Part shown: piece after piece, positions 21,180-33,480 of the stretch
Numbering within the stretch: the stretch's first letter is position 1
Layout: each line of letters starts with the position of its first letter
DNA from: Diorhabda sublineata
Lineage: Eukaryota; Arthropoda; Insecta; Coleoptera; Chrysomelidae
Length of the DNA stretch: 64,000 bases
Assembly: GCF_026230105.1 (NCBI RefSeq)
Contig: NC_079484.1
Span: forward strand, 10,803,805 to 10,867,804
Direction: 5' to 3'
Made by a program: the position numbers and the translations under genes
The notes under the pieces: generated by a model
What the model was told of the DNA's origin: nothing
Seen by the model: the letters and a program-made list of their open reading frames with translations, nothing else
The model's database searches: none

Positions 21180-21765
21180 TTCGATAAGCTTTCGAAGAGT
21201 CTTGTTTAGTTTTTCTCATTGTTCAATAAATTCATAATTTTATTATTATAATCTTCTTATATCATAATAACAGTTTTATTAGATTTATCTGATTCAAAAA
21301 TTTCTAGATAACTGTTTTGATTGATAAATTCTTTGGTTTTAGTTATATTATGGGGTTCGATATTGCTCGGCTGTTGTTTGTTTTTCAATTTACTTTTAAA
21401 ATTAGTTATAATATTACAAGTATCATCAAATATCTCATTTTATTTTGAATTTCGTTGTTTAAATGATTGGTGCTGCATTCAATGTTACATAAGAAATATT
21501 TTGTACAAAATTAAGAACTAAAGACAAAACTTCTTTCACTTCATCTAGTATGATATTATCAGTTAAATTTTTGATCCATTTTGATTTTTTTTCATTTATA
21601 TTTTTAGTAATAAGTTGTTGTTTTAATATTAGTGATTCAGCTCTTTTTGCACATTTTTCTTCAGATTTTTGTGAAATATTATTAGGAACTACTTCACTTG
21701 CTTTAAGATTTTTAAGTCATTTTTTTATTGATTTCAAAACTTATTGAAAAAAAACTAACTGAAGA
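21180..21765 (-). mobile_element. Penelope-like element relic (RT N-terminal region)
   Basis: The minus strand contains 'NISQKSEEKCAKRAESLIL' and 'KQQLITKNINEKKSKWIKNL', 'LSLVLNFVQ', and then 'FINQNSYLEIFESDKSNKTV', followed by 'IM' and 'EDYNNKIMNLLNN'. The last pieces match the conserved Penelope block (ADKGNKTV...DY..KM..LL.D). Several stops interrupt it. Penelope-like elements encode RT plus GIY-YIG endonuclease and often carry small hammerhead ribozymes, which is relevant to the hammerhead-like repeats here. The core RT and the GIY-YIG part are not seen. Confidence 0.55.
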
Positions 21766-21858
21766 GACCTAAAGTCAAGAACATTCAAGAACATTCAGAA
21801 GCAAAAACATATCAAAAGGTCTAACAAATAAAAAATAAGAGAAATTTACATGCCTTAC

Positions 21859-22024
21859 CTCTACCTTTCACCAAATCAGTCGAATGTGCGAGGAAAGATT
21901 TGGCCCGTGATCCAGGCAATAAATTTATATATTTGAATAGTCGTATCCATTGTTTCAAAACCAATATAAAATAAATGGTAACAACAATTAACACTATATA
22001 TCCAACGCACGAAAAAAACATCAT
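21859..22024 (-). CDS. Second CYP4-like P450, exon 1
   Basis: The 166-nt exon runs from ATG at 22024 to a phase-1 donor (GTAAGGC at 21858). It encodes a membrane anchor 'MMFFSCVGYIVLIVVTIYFI', a basic region, a reduced hinge 'INLLPGSRAKSFLAH' (LPG kept, later prolines lost) and 'DLVKGRG'. Length, phase and ending (GRG) are the same as in the exon at 16131-16296, so the two are paralogues. No further exon for this copy was found between 16.3 and 21.8 kb, a region filled with transposons, so it may be an orphan exon or use distant exons. The alternative start at the following Met is equally possible. Confidence 0.75.
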
Positions 22025-23085
22025 TGTTAAACTAATTGATGCCAAATGATATGTAGTATATCAAAATATTGCGTATAACCAATATTCTCATGGATCAGTC
22101 TAAGTTCAGAGTTCATAAAATATTTTCATTTATCAATATACACTTAGTATATCTAATGGGGCAATCCGATCGGTTAGATTAATTAAATGTTAACCTTGGT
22201 GTGTTTCTAATTACAATTATTATCATAATAAATTCATTTGACCAGCAGAATAGACACCAATTAGAAAAATGAAAACAATCAACAAAAAAATACTTCATAT
22301 ATTTCAAGTAAAAAGTAATCCAAATGAATATCAAACATATTGATTTACGGGTATGTTGAAATGTTTCTATGCTCAAACTTTTTAAAGATTTCATTATCAT
22401 GAATTCAGGGAATTATTGATTGAAATATGTTTTAACAAAATGCTAACAGAGTGAGTCAAGAAAATTAACCACATGACATTGCCATTAAATATATTATGTT
22501 CATATATAAAAGCTATTGAGAATGTAAAGAACGTTGAAAACCCTGTCACTGTTATTTGGAAAAAACATAAAAACTATTGAAATGTATCTGCAAATGTGTG
22601 GAAACAACGTATTGAAAAAAGTATTGTCCGAAAGTAGTGCATTATGTTTGAAACTGTCCAAAAAAAGTTTAAAATGAAGAAAAGTTTAGAAGTCTTGTTC
22701 GTATAAACGGCCGTTTCAAAATAGCTTAAGCCCAGTTTTCCCCAAATTTAGGAACTTAAATATTAGAAATTGTCGAAAAAAGCAATGTTATCATAAATTT
22801 TGTAAAATATGAGAACCAAAATTGATGGATGCCTAAAATAGATATGATAATTCAGTACGGGATCAAACTCGTGACGAGAATTGGGCGATAAAGTTTGATT
22901 GAGGGATAAATTACAGTCTAGGAAGGGTATTATACAAAAAAATTGTTTCTAACTTTGTCACTGTGGAAAATATAATGACTGCCAGAAAGACTATGACATG
23001 TGTTTTCCTGAATGTGGTGTTAAAATAAACTATAACAAACATTGCGCAAATTTAGAGGAGCAGTTGAAAACAATAACCGAAGAAT
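22025..23085. other. Upstream of second P450 exon, AT-rich
   Basis: No gene is recognised. Weak similarity to the sequence upstream of the other P450 start (GATC-CGATT and TGATAAAT words) is too short to call a promoter. Line 22500 has a TATATAAAAG on the plus strand without a supported gene. Confidence 0.35.
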
Positions 23086-23245
23086 TTTGACGTTTTTTCA
23101 TTATAGTGTTCAACCTCGACCGCCCTATCTTGCACCCAATCATTTTCACTTGTATCCAACACGAAAAACTGCTTGTCAACTCAAAACTTTGACGACGACA
23201 ACGAGAAGTCCCATAAATCTGGTTTTTACGTACGAGTTTTGAAAC
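23086..23245 (+). mobile_element. Mariner transposase fragment
   Basis: Plus-strand trace 'VQPRPPYLAPNHFHLYPTRK' corresponds to the mariner block HPPYSPDLAPSDFHLF..LK, with later 'TTTTRSPIN'. The catalytic Asp is His. It is a short, old fragment. Confidence 0.45.
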
Positions 23246-23814
23246 ATCATGAATTTCATTCTCACAAAATGAATTGATACAGTAAATGAATCAAGATGAC
23301 CTAGGCAAAAAAATATAATTTCGTTAGATTATCATTTTCATACAATATTTGTTTCTCCGCACATGGGATTGAATAAGTTGCTTATCCGCAATTCAACAAA
23401 TATTTTATTAAATTGATAAACTTACTGAATCACATATTTTTTATTTATAGTTGAATTTATTTTTTGTATCGATCGATCAAAAATAACTATTGTAGATAGA
23501 TTGTAGAAGAAAAAATAAAAGTCCTTGGAAAACTTCAAAGTTAGTCCAAAGTACTAGAAGATAAGAAAGTAGCAGCAGAAACTCCTTTGGAAAGCCGAGT
23601 GAAGTCAATTCAGAAGCTTAAAGACAAAGAGAAGATAGAAAATAATAATAACCGGAATGCACATCAGCATCATCGTTAGCGTATAAACAATCATAACTTT
23701 CCATATATTGTTCTTTTACCTATATGACCGATATATTCCTCAAACTCTTCAAGCAATACTAAGATCACTGATCCTGAATTTTGACGTACGCAGACTCGTA
23801 ATTACACCTTCGGA

Positions 23815-25440
23815 AACTTAGATAATGCTCTATTTCAACGCCAAACATCTAGATATCCTCTCCTCTCACAATGGAAATCCCAACGAGCTCTACAATTTCA
23901 TAAATATATCCTCCCTTTTCCTAAACCATTTCTGGGACAGTAACAACATCCAAACTCCCAAAATTATCTCTTATTTCAAGGAATCTTGAGTATAAAGTCT
24001 GGTATACATAGAAGACATAATTGTTTTCTCCACATCCCTACACGAACCTCTTTTCAATCTAGAAAAAATCTTCATGAGACTAAAGAAACAGGATTCAAAA
24101 TCCAACTGGATAGATGCGAATTTGTGTAACAGAAAGTCAGCTCCTAGGTCACATTATCACTCCAGCAGGAACCAAATCCAGACAAAATCAAAGCTATTAT
24201 CGACTACCTGATTCTGAAAAAACGAAAGTATTCAGAGGATTTCTGGGATTATTGGGCTATTATAGAAAATTCATCACTTTGCCAGTATAATGGAACCTTC
24301 AACGGCATGCCTAAAGAATGACGCGAAAATAGAATAGACACCAGAACTTTTAAAATGCGTTAAGACATGTAAGAACCTTTTAACCAACGAACCATTGCCA
24401 CAATATCCAGACTTTATAAAGCCGTTCAACCTCGCTACAGATGCAAGTAACTTTGCCATTTGGAGCGTGCTCTCTGAAAGTCCCATAGGAAACGACAAGC
24501 CAATTACATTCGTATCTAGAACTCAGATTGACACAGAAATTAAATTCTCTACTATCGAAAAGGAAATGCTAGTAATAAATTTGAACTACCAAAATTGTCA
24601 TCTGTATCTTTTTGGGTGAAAATGGTAGTATTCAATAAAGGACCCAAACTCCAAATTAGTAAGATAGCGACTAAATTTGGAAGAATTTTATCATGAACTT
24701 GCTTATAAAAAAGGCAAAGCTAATAATAATGCCGACGCTCTTTTTAAAGAAATGAACGGATACCAACTCGTAGAAGAGACATACATCGAAGACTTAGCAT
24801 CATTATATAATCACCCAAACTCCTTCATCGACCCAAACAATACTGAAATAGAATTTATGCAAACGACGGACCATCTTAATCCAGAAGAACTGAAAATTTT
24901 CGAAGTATTGTTGGGAGAAGGGGAAAATCAATACTTTCCACTGAACAACTTATCAAGCTACTCCACGAAAAAAAAACGCAATAAAACACACAGTCCAAGA
25001 AAATTGCCTACTTAGGAATTCCTCAGTCAGTCACCGAAATTACTTTTACCAATAATAAAAGGATTTATGCTCAAGTTGGAAGAAACAACCTAAAGAGAGA
25101 CTTCTTCAAATTCTTCATCGACTCTCTCGATCCAAAAATTACCCTCTATACTTTGAAGATGATGATCTTAACCCTTTTCAGAGCACGGCGTATGATTTGG
25201 TGAAATGTTTAAATCTAAGTTTTAGAGGATTTCCAAAAACAAAAATAAAACATTACCATCAATAAATAATCAACCACCGTGGCATAAACGAAACAGAAAC
25301 TCAAATTTGTACTATTTGCCCAGTCTAACGAAAGAAGTTGAAGGAATTATAAATCCATGTCACACTTGTCTGACTAGTAAATACGACAGAAATTCTCCAA
25401 AACAGGATTTACTCACGATATGAACTAAAAAGCGGTTTAA
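23815..25440 (+). mobile_element. Decayed gypsy-type LTR retrotransposon (pol region)
   Basis: In order: a gag-like trace (23830-23990, 'LDILSSHNGNPNELYNFI'), then RT 'VYIEDIIVFSTSLHE' (YxDD with the first Asp changed to Glu), 'VFRGFLGLLGYYRKFI', RNase H 'LATDASNFAIWSVLSESP' near 24435, 'FSTIEKEMLVI', 'YKKGKANNNADAL', and an integrase zinc-finger trace 'CHTCLTSKYDR' near 25360. The gag-like part passes directly into late RT, so most of RT was deleted. Many stops are present. It is a gypsy/17.6-like element long inactive. Confidence 0.75.
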
Positions 25441-26024
25441 TCAACGGTTTGTGAGGCTTTATCAAGACAATATCAGAAAAATTGAAAATAATGAAGAAGA
25501 AGACGCCGAAAGATATTATAGGGCTGTCTTGAGAAAAACCACAAGATATATTAAGTGTTATTTCAAAAATTAAGATACTCCAAGTAACGTACCTCATCAA
25601 ACTTCGAAGTTTCAGAAAAACAAAGAACCATTTGAGAACACAAGATCTGTGATACGAAAATAAGTTCTAATCCTACCTAGGATCAAAACCATATCATTAA
25701 CAAGGTTATCTATGATCAAACCTCTAACAATTGAGAAGATTCCTTTGGATTAACTCAACCTCCTCACCATCGAAGAAGAACGACTGCATTCAATACCCAT
25801 CAGTTTACAAAAGGCAGATCCTACACACTTCTGGATGACTCCAATTTATTCAACTGTAACTATTTTTACAATAATAGGATTGTACAAACTCCAAAGACAT
25901 CCAACAAGATATACCACCATCACAACCAATTTTGATAGTCCTTCACAAAAGTCTGAAGAACTTCTCGCGATGACCAGAAACTTTCTTTTGACAAGTCACT
26001 ATCCCTTCAAACATCACCTTTAGA
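25441..26024 (+). other. Possible env-like or 3' region of the gypsy relic
   Basis: A trace ending in a 62-codon frame (25835-26023) includes a hydrophobic stretch 'YSTVTIFTIIGLY' followed by basic residues, which could be a C-terminal membrane segment such as insect gypsy elements have in their third frame. The similarity is weak, and position behind the integrase trace is the main support. Confidence 0.25.
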
Positions 26025-26206
26025 CGATAGGCATGTCAGAGGACGACAACTGCAGATTCTACGAGCAAGTCATGGAAACAGCAGATCATTTACTCTGCGA
26101 ATATCCTGCTCATTTCACTAGAAGGATTAAGTATCTCGAAGGAGTAGTACTAATACTTCGGGAAGTGGGACACGAAAACCTCGAACGAATGAATTTTAAA
26201 TTGTAA
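26025..26206 (+). mobile_element. LINE ORF2 C-terminal fragment
   Basis: Open frame 'TIGMSEDDNCRFYEQVMETA' then 'DHLLCEYPAHFTRRIKYLEG' matches the post-RNase H Cys/His block of Jockey-type LINEs (C..C....T..H.L..CPA....R...LG; the second Cys is Tyr). It ends at TAA after 'MNFKL'. Confidence 0.6.
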
Positions 26207-28070
26207 CTGCCGCTTCAGTTGTTACTCAAATAGTAATTAATGGTGACATAAATTGACAAAAAATAATCTAGGGTGAATTAGGTTTGTGCTACCAATTGAA
26301 TAGAACGATAAATAAGAATTAAATTTTTTAAGTCGCAGTATATTTTACTTCGCACAAACATAAATAGTATGTTGATAATATGTCGAGAGGGTGTCAAAGT
26401 CCTTGTTAGTTTCACCTTTCAAGCAATACCAGTTATCAAAGGTCAATTTTTGTATTTAGAACAAATGATGTAGATTATTAAACCAGCAAGTAACAGTTGT
26501 TTTCGATTATGTTTTATTATGAAGCCAACTTTGCAGGGATCTCTGATAAGCAGCCAATAAGAGGAAAAATTATTGAAAACAATTGAATACAGGAATCTAG
26601 TTCACGTAATTTTAAACCAAATACCCCAACGGGAAGTTAACACCTATAGATTGTACTAGACCAATGTGAAACAACAATTTTCAAATGGTTACGTTTTTGT
26701 CTGATCCAAATTATCTTTCAATGAACTTGAAAGGTTGAGTATGTTGCATTAAATCATGGGTAATTATAATGGGTAAATATGAGGTATAAGATTCTTTCAT
26801 ACGATAGTTAAGTAGTTTTTGTCGAAATAATATGTAAAAACAATAGGGATATTATATATCTCTGTCTCTTTATCTAGTAAAGATCGCCACTAATGTATAA
26901 CGTCCATTACCTCTTTGAAAGAATAAGCTCTTCCTACTATTTTTCATTTCTATGAATCTCTTTCATAAGATTTCCCAGGATTTCTGTATCAGCCTGATAA
27001 AATATGCTTTTCTCTTCTTATATCGTGAGGTGTATGTCAATTCAAGCGACAATACTCTGTTGAAAGCATTCTTTGGATTTCTGTTGGTCATAGGATACCA
27101 GTAATGTCTTCTCTTAACCTAGTCCTACTATGTTGCCACATTATTCCTATTTTTCTTTTAATATTATATCAGTGCTAATTCCACAAAAGTGTTTTTATAT
27201 CCAGAGGGAAATTTGTCCACATTTTTTGCTAGTTTACCACCTGTTTTATTTTCTCCGACACCAGAAGTAAGTCAGTTATTCGGACTTACATAGGAGCTTA
27301 AGTGAAAAAACGAAATTTGAAGATTGTTCAAGGCCCCTATCAGAGATTTTGGCATGATATGTTAGAGATTACCGTAGATCTATAATAAGAGAAATTGGTT
27401 CAAAACAACTATAGAAAGATGGCCAAAATTTGGGATTTGTAATTATTTTATTACTATTCATAATTAGTTAACAAAGTTTTATGAGTAGTGCAGTATTACT
27501 TTCGATTGGGATTTAAAACCATGAAAACTAGTGTGATTTACAAACCCTATAAAAATAACAATCAAAATGACAATATTTTCGTTTCGAAACCCAGCTTGCT
27601 AAAGTTAGCCTGTATTTATACAAGACCTGTAGATCATCGATGATCAGCTTACCATCTTATTCTTCCCTGCCTACTCTTTCTGTCGTATTTCAATCGTAAA
27701 CTCTTAAAACTTATTCTAGTATTATATTTTTTGTAGGGTGTCCTTCTAAAGTTGTTTAGATTCTCAGATATCGAATAAGATATTCGTCCGTTATTTTTTT
27801 ATCCATTCATACAATTATAGAGATTCCTTATTACTAAATACTATTAAGTTATTAAAAAGCTTCAAATTGGTTTGAACTAATAAACAATAAAACAACAAGC
27901 ATCCAGTTTATAATACATCGAATAGCCGATACTAGTCAATGAATATTCTTGTGTGGTTCAAATATACAACATTTGAGTAAACGCGCGAAAAATTTAGTGT
28001 CGTAGAGGTGGCTGCACTGGATGTTAGACTAGTCTATTATGAGGCGCATAGAACAGTCGGGATGGCCTAA
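26207..28070. other. Intergenic AT-rich stretch
   Basis: No protein trace, RNA gene or repeat was recognised. Confidence 0.4.
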
Positions 28071-28199
28071 TGTCGCTTTTTATATTGTATTTATTGCGAT
28101 GAGCGAGAAGAATATACCAGTGTCTGTTGCGCAATGCATCATTATTCGTTTTTTTGGTGAAAGATAATGTAGAATCCCAGGAAATTTATCAAAATTTTG

Positions 28200-29245
28200 T
28201 AATGAGTACCTCTCCAAGTGACCGAAAGTGCTGGAAAATTCGCCCGAAAAACCCGATATAGTACACAAGTGAAACCTTGTGGAACGTGAGGCCGGACTCT
28301 CAACTAGTAGCAGTATAATAGCGACAGAAGTTTCACAGGCCGGAAAACCTCCGAAAAAAAGGAAAATTGACGTACTTGGGAAAATGAAAACTTTTCGCTT
28401 TCGGCTCACATGAAAATTATTTTTGTGGGCTTCATTGAAACTATCTGTTTGCTTTGCGCTACCCAAAATTAAAAAAAATCATTAGAAAACGATGAAAACC
28501 CGCTGAAATACAATATTTTATCACGCGCGCGTGATTTCATGAAGCTTACTAACTTTCGGACGTTTCGCGCCGCTAACTTCGCCGTCGCGAAAATGGGCTT
28601 CTAACTTTTTTTTGTAAATTCATTTACATCGCTAATTTTTTCATTAACTTTTTTTTAAAATGTCTGGGAACAGTTGTATCTTTGCGAAAAGTCCTTCAGT
28701 AATGTTTATCGGTTCATGGCGCCCCAAGAAACTTTCAAGAACATTTCCTAGATAGCAAATTCAAATTGTTGTGATTAGAACAAAAAATCCATTATTGATT
28801 CGCAAAGAAACTAGGCTATGAGCGAAAACTTTTAGTCGTCGTAGCCTTTCACAGTCACTGTACGACCCACACTAAAATTTTTTACCCGAGCGGGTCAAAA
28901 TTTTTGACATGGGCCTTACCATCTGACCTCGAAGAGAGAGAGAGAGAGAGAGCGCAGATGCTGTACCACTCCGCTGCTGCCAGTCAGTTTGACGCGTGTA
29001 CCACGTGAGGTTTTTGGGATGAATTTTCCGGCAGCTTAGGTCACTTCTGGCGAGGGTTTCCCGACCTGCAAAGCTTCTAGCGCCATTACACTGCTACTAG
29101 TTGAGAGTCCGACCTCACGTTCCACAAGGTTTCATTCGTGTATCATATCGGGTTTTTCGGATGAATTTTCCGGCAGTTTCGGTCGCTTCTGGCGAGGCTC
29201 CTCCAACCTCCAAAACTTCTGGCGTTGTTACGGCGTTCTTATTTG
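28200..29245. repeat. Foldback region with inverted and tandem 110-150 bp units
   Basis: A unit at about 28205-28335 (CCGGAAAAT.., AAAAACCCGATAT, GAAACCTTGTGGAACGTGAG, CTCAACTAGTAGCAGT) recurs in inverse orientation twice in tandem at about 29005-29125 and 29110-29240. The centre (28520-28620) is GC-rich, with CACGCGCGCGTG and other short palindromes. A (GA)n run lies at 28933-28952. The layout suggests a non-autonomous foldback transposon. No coding frame inside is supported. Confidence 0.6.
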
Positions 29246-29340
29246 AAGTTCGGACCCCACGATCCAAGAGTTTTCCAGCCCATTTTTTCACCCCATTTTC
29301 ATATCCGACCTGTACAGAATGCCAGAAATGCCGTTAGGTG

Positions 29341-32300
29341 ATGTTCTAATTACGGGCCCCCCGTTTCCAAACTCAAACGTCCTGAACCTATTTATTGTAG
29401 CCAGCTCTGGGACTATAAAATTATTGGAAAAATTTGGCTGAGCAATGATAGAAGAGAGTCTCCTATCAAAGGATATCTGGAAGGAATTTTTCAAAATCAT
29501 TTGAATAAAAAAGTTGTCAGCATAGTTGTCGCTTTTTGAATCTGCGAATAAATCAGTTAAATCTAAAAGAAATTATTGTTTTATTTGGAGGCAAACACAG
29601 ATGAATCAATCTCGATAGAACTCTTCTTCAAATGGATAGAAATTGTAAGAAGTGGAAAAATATTTGAATGAAACAAGAATGAAATGTCCAATTGTTGGTT
29701 TTAAGAGTTACATTTGATAAGTGAGTTGAAGCCATTAACAATTAAATTGATTTGTGTAATTAGTTTAAATTTCGATTTATTATCTAAAATATAATATGTT
29801 GGAATCGATTCTATACTCTTATTTTGGAAGAAAATACAAGAAATTATTTATCACGGATTAAATCGGTTAGTGTCTTCGAATCAATTTATAAGGAGCTCTA
29901 GTTTAAAATGGTCGTGGTAAATACTTTACCACGACTAGTATATTGTACGGTCTTCACACAACAGACGCAAGACAGCGCTACAGATCGGTTATTTACTGGA
30001 AGAAGAAGGCTCCAATGCTACAATGATGTCATGGCCAAATTGAACTTTATATGATATGTCTTTATCAAGATTCGATACGATCTGCCTGTGGTTATAAGAG
30101 TACGTGCCATACAAACAACATATTGTAATTGCGTATACATTGAAGGATCGAGAAATTATTGTTTTAATTCGCGAAGTTCCTAAAAAAAATTTCATTGAGA
30201 GTTAAAAGTGTTTATAAATATTGTCTTCCGACAAAGATTCCCTTGACAATTAGTCCCGATTAAAATTTTATTTTTCACTTTTATTGATCATTCCAATATA
30301 AATTGGAAAACGAAGTATCTAAGGAACAGCAATTGAATAATTATGTTTCAGGAAATCAAACTACAATTTGAAAAAATTATTAAATCGGCCAAAAGTTTTA
30401 AGAGAAAATAATCTTCAAAATCAAGATTTTATTAAATCCTCTATTTATCCGGAATGTTTCTATACATAACTTCAAATATTTGAGAATATGACCAGTTTAA
30501 TCAAACTAAGGGTAGTTTAAAATGATATGAATAGAGACATAGAATAATTATTAAGACCAATGGATCATAACGATGCTTGTTTAAAGGCTCATGTAGACTA
30601 ATCTCTATATACATTGCACGTGAGCATAAAAAACTACATTTTCGGACACGTGTGATTTTCACAATGACGAGATTAAATTACCACTCATCCATATTAAGGA
30701 TTACACATCATGACGTCATTTTTAAACAGATGGCTTGCGCTTGAACAGTACACCCCCTGACGATGAGATGTAGTCGATGGGGTGAGATGCAATCTGCTGG
30801 CCTTTGTTGTCTGTCGGAGCATTAATTTTCATCATTTTGAGGGAGAGTAATAGAAAGTTCTAGAGGAAATTGATTCGATAATATTTACAATTTATTTCCA
30901 CGGGACTGAGAATGGGTTTTAAATCTATGAAATTAGAGTTTAATTCATGTGCTCTCTAAAAAGAATATGTTCAATAATTTCCCTAGGTTTTTGTAAAATT
31001 GAATGAAATAAAATCTAAAATATGGTAGTAAACTATAATCATTAAACATTAAAATACAGTTTGTTCTAAATTATGAGTCCATTTAGCAAGCCTCTAACTC
31101 AATTAAATAAATAATATTTGAGAATGGAAAATAGTAACAAATAATATGCATAAAGGACGTAAAACCTTCACTTGCGCTTCTTCGAAATTTCGATATTGAC
31201 ACCTTCTGTATCTGTATTAGAACAACTTTCCATTCAAAAGTACAGCTGGCTAATTTGAGGTTTCCTTTTATATTGTATACCTATAATACAGGCATCTAAA
31301 AATCACATCGAAATTAGTAACCATCACTTTTATCTTATCCGCAATACCCTCATCTTCTATATATTTATTTCCCTAAAATTGACGGATATTGTACATGAAT
31401 CATATCAAAAACAATGTGAGTTTAAGGTCGAAATCATGGAAACAACGTGAGGTCATTTTCATATCACGTATATTTTAGTAATGTCTTTAATCATCTTTTC
31501 TTGTTTAAAGTAGTTCGTTATAACTTTCAACATGCTTAAAACAATATAGGTACTTCAAATTAATCACGAAAATGATGAACATATGGATCAACTGTCATTT
31601 TAGCCTTCTCTATGGCTAATTTTTAGGTCATTCTCCCTAATTATGAAAAATGAAACAGTTAAAATGAATAGTAAAACTTATTCATGACACTAGTAACTAA
31701 TACAAATAATTGAAATTCATTTTAATCAAATACAAAAAACTTGAAAATTTATCTAACTAACTAACTATACTCTAACTAACTAACGCTCTATACTAGACAC
31801 ATTCGTGATTTACCTAAACTACTCGTTAGAGTTAGTTTATTAATAGTGTACATACTTTTCAATTCTATTTTCATATAACGTAATACATTTACCATTACTA
31901 TTTTTTATTACCCAATTTTCATTTTCAATGCCAATAACTATCTCAATATCTTACCACAAATCGAATTTCGTACGATTTTCGTTAGTTTATTTCAGTACCA
32001 CAACAAGCTCTACGATGTATATTAGCTTCTTGCTTGACATGGTGCAATGCAATGCAAGATGCAATATTACTTCATCAAAAGCATGCACAGAGGAAGTTTA
32101 GCTTTTTGCAAGTTCTCGCACTTACAATATTATCGGTTTGATGGCATTTTTATTGCATGCACGTTCAAATTCTAGGGAGAAATGACTTTCTGATCTGCTG
32201 ATAGTACATCCCTCTCTAATAATTTCTCAGGTATCTTACGTTTTATTTTCATTAAGAGTTTTTTAACTGTTTCTTCATCCAATTTCAACTAATTTTTGTA

Positions 32301-33149
32301 TGTTTTTCCATATCTAAACTCATGTTTTTCCTTGTTCTATCCTGCCAAGGCATGACCCACCATAGTCTGGATGCTCTTCTACGTCCATCAAACTCCAGAA
32401 GCAAGGTAGAGACGATATAATAATTGCTAGTGATGTACTGACACCTCTCTTCTTGTTTATTTCACCTAGCAGTGTTATTTTCATTTCCAAATCGCTCACA
32501 AATATTACATAAAATGTGAGACTAGGAAATTGTTTACTTTTACTTATGGAATTTTGACTATTGGCAACCATGATGTAATGGCAAGAGATTTGCGGTCTTT
32601 AATGTGTTCTATTTTTGATATAGATTACTTAGGAATCAGAAAAATTTTACAGATTAACTTGTTTAGTAAAAATAGGTACGCACTGAGTGTATTTATGATA
32701 TGTACCTGAGCTAATACAAGATTTCGGTAACAACAGTAGATAACAAGAAAAAACGTTCGGATGCGCCAAAAGCCCTGTACATTGTAGCTAGATTTTCCAA
32801 TAAAGGTTAGAAATATTGTTGTATTTAAATTCCAAGAATCTGTTACAAACGAATTTTAAAGAAATACGATTGTAGGTTTTCCATTTAGTGAGGAGGTCCA
32901 AGTTATGTTGTTATCAATTTAGTTTAGTTGCAGCTTGTAAAGTGCAATGTGCAGTCTATGTGGACTATTCAAAATTCAAAATAACCGCCGAATAATGAAT
33001 TCTTCAGCAGTTAATTCAATATCGAATTGTCAAATTGTTTTAAATGATTCACAGGCTAGCATATGGAAAAGTTTTGAGGAAACAGTAAAATTAGTCATTA
33101 GAATACTTGGTGTTAGGAAATCTACGAATTACATAGTTATTTAAAAAAA
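29341..33149. other. Long intergenic stretch without supported genes
   Basis: No exon or transposon protein is clear. TGACGTCA occurs at about 30711. TAACTAACTAAC runs at 31750-31790 recall the LTR-like repeat at 54 kb. The frame at 32320-32571 (minus) is weak (see rejected items). Confidence 0.4.
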
Positions 33150-33480
33150 GTGCCGATTTTCAAACTAAAGCTACAGGAAAACCAAATTTTCAAATGGAAA
33201 ATCTTTGAAAGTGAAACTTCGAAGAAAAGTGCATGCGTTTTCTAGAGAAAAATCCTGAAATGAGTTGAAGCACGCTATGAAAACTTTTAAAAGTAATAGG
33301 TTTCTGCTGGAAAAAGCATTCCAGAAAGTCTAAACCACAGAAGAACTATATTTTGTTTAGATGAAACATTAATCAGCGAGGGACCTAAATCAAATAAATT
33401 TTGGTAAGATGAAAGCTGGAGGCACGCGTTTCTAGATAATTTATCGTGGAATGACTGCTGTTAAATCATCACCAGATCAA
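33150..33480 (+). mobile_element. DDE transposase relic ('LDETxI..G' type)
   Basis: Across frames the plus strand reads 'LLKVIGFCWKKHSRKSK', 'RRTIFCLDETLISEGPK' and 'SNKFW', resembling an IS630/Tc1-related insect transposase with the block YLDETW.N.GH..SK.W, where the Asp of LDET is catalytic. Only one catalytic region is present. A moderately confident family guess. Confidence 0.4.

Noticed and set aside
32320..32571. Minus-strand trace 'RRRASRLWWVMPW' reminiscent of PIF/Harbinger proteins
   Set aside because: The similarity is limited to one short R...WV.PW word, and no catalytic block was found nearby.
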